NCBI GenBank assembly: GCA_017859335.1
Contig: JAFMNH010000012.1
Location: forward strand, 1-37,453
Direction of reading: 5' to 3'
DNA: 37,453 nucleotides
DNA from: Rhodothermales bacterium
Lineage (GTDB): Bacteria; Bacteroidota; Rhodothermia; Rhodothermales; UBA10348
The notes beneath the pieces are model-generated. The model was given only the letters and a program-made list of their open reading frames with translations. It was not told the DNA's origin and ran no database searches. A program made the position numbers and the translations under genes. Shown piece after piece: positions 35,222-37,453 of this stretch (its first letter is position 1; each line of letters opens with the position of its first letter).

Positions 35222-37453
35222 TACAGTGCGATGACCAGATCGATCATGGGTACAATGGGCAATCCAAGGCGTTCGACGGATCGGGTTCCGGGCAGGGAGG
35301 GGTCCCAGGACTGACTCGTTACATTACGCCGGTTGAGCACATTATATAATGAGATACCGGTAGACCATGCGGCCTGCGCAAGGGTGAATCGATACGCTCC
35401 TTGCACGTCGAGGCGTACGTAAGAGGGGAGGCGTCCGTTGTTGATCTCGGGACGATGAAAATACCAGGTTTCTTCTCCTGAAACCGGATCATTGAGCTGA
35501 TAGCGGGCAGTAGGCACAGAAACCGGATATCCGCTGCGCCAGTCCAGTGACGTTCCGAGGTTCCATCGCTGTTTCCGGAAGGAAACAACAAGGCTGAATG
35601 CGTGCGGCGTGTCGAAACGGGCGGGTCGGAAAGCAGCCTTGGGCGACTCCATGATCCTGTTTTCCGACCGTGTGCGCGCATAGGAGGCCACGATCAGCCA
35701 CCGATTGGTCCGGGTTTCCGTTCCAATTTCGAGTCCACGGGAGCGTTCTTCGCCACGGTCATACTGTCCCAGCAACGTGGCTACCTCGATACCCGGGCCG
35801 AGCAGACCGTCCTTGGATTGGAAATCATCCTCGGGAAGCAGGGTCCCCGTACCGTTCCGCAAGAAGCCATCCACACGCACGACGGTGCGTGGAATGCCAT
35901 GGGATTCGAACCCGAGGGATAGTTGCCGGGATCGTGCGGGCGGGGCACCAGCCTGTGCGGGGATCCATCGGCTCGAGACCAGGTCGTAGAGGTAAGCATT
36001 CCGGTCCCGGATCCGCTGCAGGTATTGCACGTGGGAGCTTGCAGCGGCGCGCAGGATAATCCACGTCGGCTCTGCGGCCCATTGGATGGACAGGCGCGGG
36101 GCCAGCCGAACGAAGGATCCGCTCGCAAACCAGGAGGCCCGAAGCCCAGGCAACAGGCGAAGGGAGGGCCTGGGTGTCCATATGTCCTGCACAAAGAGAG
36201 CAGCCTCTGCAGTCACAGTCTGATTGGCATCCACGAGGGGCTCAATCAATGTCGGCGTGTAGGCTACGCGGGCATCGATCCTGGAGTCGAATTGGTGTTG
36301 GAGGGCTTCTGCTCCAAACCTGACCTGGTGGGAGAGGGAGGGATACCAGTCCAGTACGACCCGGGCGCCCGTGTCCTCGAGATCGATGCGGTAGGCGGAG
36401 GCCACCCGGGAGGACTGACTGGGTCGGATGAGTGCGTTCTCTCGTGCTCTGTAGCGTGAATGGAACAGCGTCCCCGTAAGGAAGAGCCGGCTCGAGAGCA
36501 GGCGTTGGTATCGCGTACTCAGGATCCGATTACCCCATTCCTGGTCCACTTCGAAAAAGAGGTCTGCAGGACGCAACCAAGACGAGAAATCGAGTGACAG
36601 ATCGAAGGGTAGACGCAGATCGAGAGCGTCCCGGCCCGCATACCATGAAACGGACACGGAGGACCGGGAGTCGGGTCGAAACGAGTACTTGGCGCTCCAA
36701 TCATAAAAGTGATACCCGGTCCGGAGCGTATCCCTGCGACCTGAATCGTCCTCGACCGGATGGGTCCGTCCGATGATCCGGTCGATGTAGGAGCGCCGTC
36801 CCGAAAGCATGAACGAACTCCGCTTCGAGAGCGGACTCTCCATGATGAACGAAGCATTCAAACCGGAGATGCCCACGGTTGCACTCGCGTCCGAGCGCGA
36901 GCCATCGCGAAGCTCGGCATTGAGCACCGCAGAAAGGCGACCACCGAATTCAGCAGGGAAGGCCCCTCGGTACAAGGAGACGTCCTTGAAGGTATCCGTC
37001 TGGAACGTTGAAATGAGACTGAAGGCGTGCCAGGGATGATAGACCGGTGCACCGTCAATGAGATACAGGTTTTGGTCCGGACCACTGCCTCGGACAAGCA
37101 AGCCGCCCGTTGCCTCGCCAGCCCGCTGTATGCCCGGCATCCATTTGAGGGACTCCAGGACATCCGTGTTGCCCAGCGTACCGGGCAACTGCTGCAGTTC
37201 TCTTCCTGAAACAGACAGCAGGCCTGGCGTGATGGTAGCGTCCGCGCGACGTTCGGCTTCCTCCTCGACCACAATGCCTTCGACCTGGTAGGGAACAGGT
37301 TCAAGTGGAAAGTTGCCTGACCTGACATGACTGACCACCGTCGTATCAAGGCGATCGTACCCCAGATAGGTAATGGCCACGGCAACGGGCTGATCTCCCA
37401 TACCCGGAAAGGCAAAAAACCCGGCTTCATTGGTTGTCGTCCCCGTACCCACG
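35221..37453 (-). CDS. TonB-dependent outer-membrane receptor (5'-truncated by window edge)
   Basis: At least 743 residues are present; the N-terminus lies beyond the window. The visible part begins in a carboxypeptidase-regulatory-like domain (NEAGFFAFPGMGDQPVAVAITYLGYD). A plug domain follows (GTLGNTDVLESLKWMPGIQ; GLLVRGSGPDQNLYLIDGAPVYHP) and then a long beta-barrel. The barrel ends with ISLYNVLNRRNVTSQ and a short hydrophobic terminus. The plug has the usual family order, with RGSGPDQNLYLIDGAPV in place of the RG....NQ..YLIDG motif. It is followed by a coupled DUF4249 lipoprotein and recX. Such receptors import siderophores, cobalamin, metals or glycans; nothing here identifies the ligand. 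Confidence 0.92.
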   Translation of the reverse strand, partial: VGTGTTTNEAGFFAFPGMGDQPVAVAITYLGYDRLDTTVVSHVRSGNFPLEPVPYQVEGIVVEEEAERRADATITPGLLSVSGRELQQLPGTLGNTDVLESLKWMPGIQRAGEATGGLLVRGSGPDQNLYLIDGAPVYHPWHAFSLISTFQTDTFKDVSLYRGAFPAEFGGRLSAVLNAELRDGSRSDASATVGISGLNASFIMESPLSKRSSFMLSGRRSYIDRIIGRTHPVEDDSGRRDTLRTGYHFYDWSAKYSFRPDSRSSVSVSWYAGRDALDLRLPFDLSLDFSSWLRPADLFFEVDQEWGNRILSTRYQRLLSSRLFLTGTLFHSRYRARENALIRPSQSSRVASAYRIDLEDTGARVVLDWYPSLSHQVRFGAEALQHQFDSRIDARVAYTPTLIEPLVDANQTVTAEAALFVQDIWTPRPSLRLLPGLRASWFASGSFVRLAPRLSIQWAAEPTWIILRAAASSHVQYLQRIRDRNAYLYDLVSSRWIPAQAGAPPARSRQLSLGFESHGIPRTVVRVDGFLRNGTGTLLPEDDFQSKDGLLGPGIEVATLLGQYDRGEERSRGLEIGTETRTNRWLIVASYARTRSENRIMESPKAAFRPARFDTPHAFSLVVSFRKQRWNLGTSLDWRSGYPVSVPTARYQLNDPVSGEETWYFHRPEINNGRLPSYVRLDVQGAYRFTLAQAAWSTGISLYNVLNRRNVTSQSWDPSLPGTRSVERLGLPIVPMIDLVIAL

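Overview
The window looks like chromosomal DNA of a Bacteroidota/Rhodothermota-type bacterium, most like the Rhodothermales. This is inferred from marker families and was not searched. The markers are bacillithiol genes (bshB1, bshC), a PUR-alpha-like DUF3276 protein, a TonB receptor paired with a DUF4249 lipoprotein, a DUF151 nuclease with a UVR tail, and a TTG-N21-TATATTTG promoter of the Bacteroidota sigma type upstream of efp. Base composition is moderately GC-rich. I see no transposase, integrase, rRNA, tRNA or CRISPR array.

Region 1 (1-8606, minus strand) is housekeeping. An acylating aldehyde dehydrogenase with a long C-terminal tail lies upstream of an efp-accB-accC-gcvH-guaA-(PBP1-like periplasmic protein) run with tight or overlapping junctions, followed by a 3'-truncated bamD. 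Together these cover translation, malonyl-CoA supply, glycine cleavage, GMP synthesis and outer-membrane assembly. A PQQ-type beta-propeller lipoprotein (8690-10561, minus) ends this side.

Region 2 (10921-22251, plus strand) is the most unusual part. It is a five- to six-gene cluster that looks like a synthase-dependent exopolysaccharide export system of a type I do not recognise as Pga, Bcs, Alg or Pel. In order it encodes: a RecA/KaiC-fold protein with an altered Walker A, joined by a Pro-rich linker to a degenerate GGDEF-like domain; a TPR plus outer-membrane beta-barrel protein (PgaA/BcsC-like); a membrane GT2 processive synthase with all catalytic motifs intact; a single-TM Pro/Gln-rich small protein; and two tandem paralogs combining a glutamine-amidotransferase/ThuA-like fold with a polysaccharide-deacetylase-like fold that lacks the canonical CE4 metal residues. 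The synthase keeps its catalytic residues while three partner proteins look like pseudoenzymes. I infer that these act as sensors or scaffolds for polymer handling.

Region 3 (22307-37453, minus strand) is again mostly core: bshB1, leuS, bshC, a DUF151-UVR nuclease, hisC, a DUF3276 protein, purine nucleoside phosphorylase, a membrane SpoIIE/RsbU-type phosphatase, recX, a DUF4249 lipoprotein and a TonB-dependent receptor cut by the window end. Several pairs overlap by 1-4 bases, which suggests translational coupling. An 18-nt minisatellite overlaps the 3' end of the phosphorylase gene.
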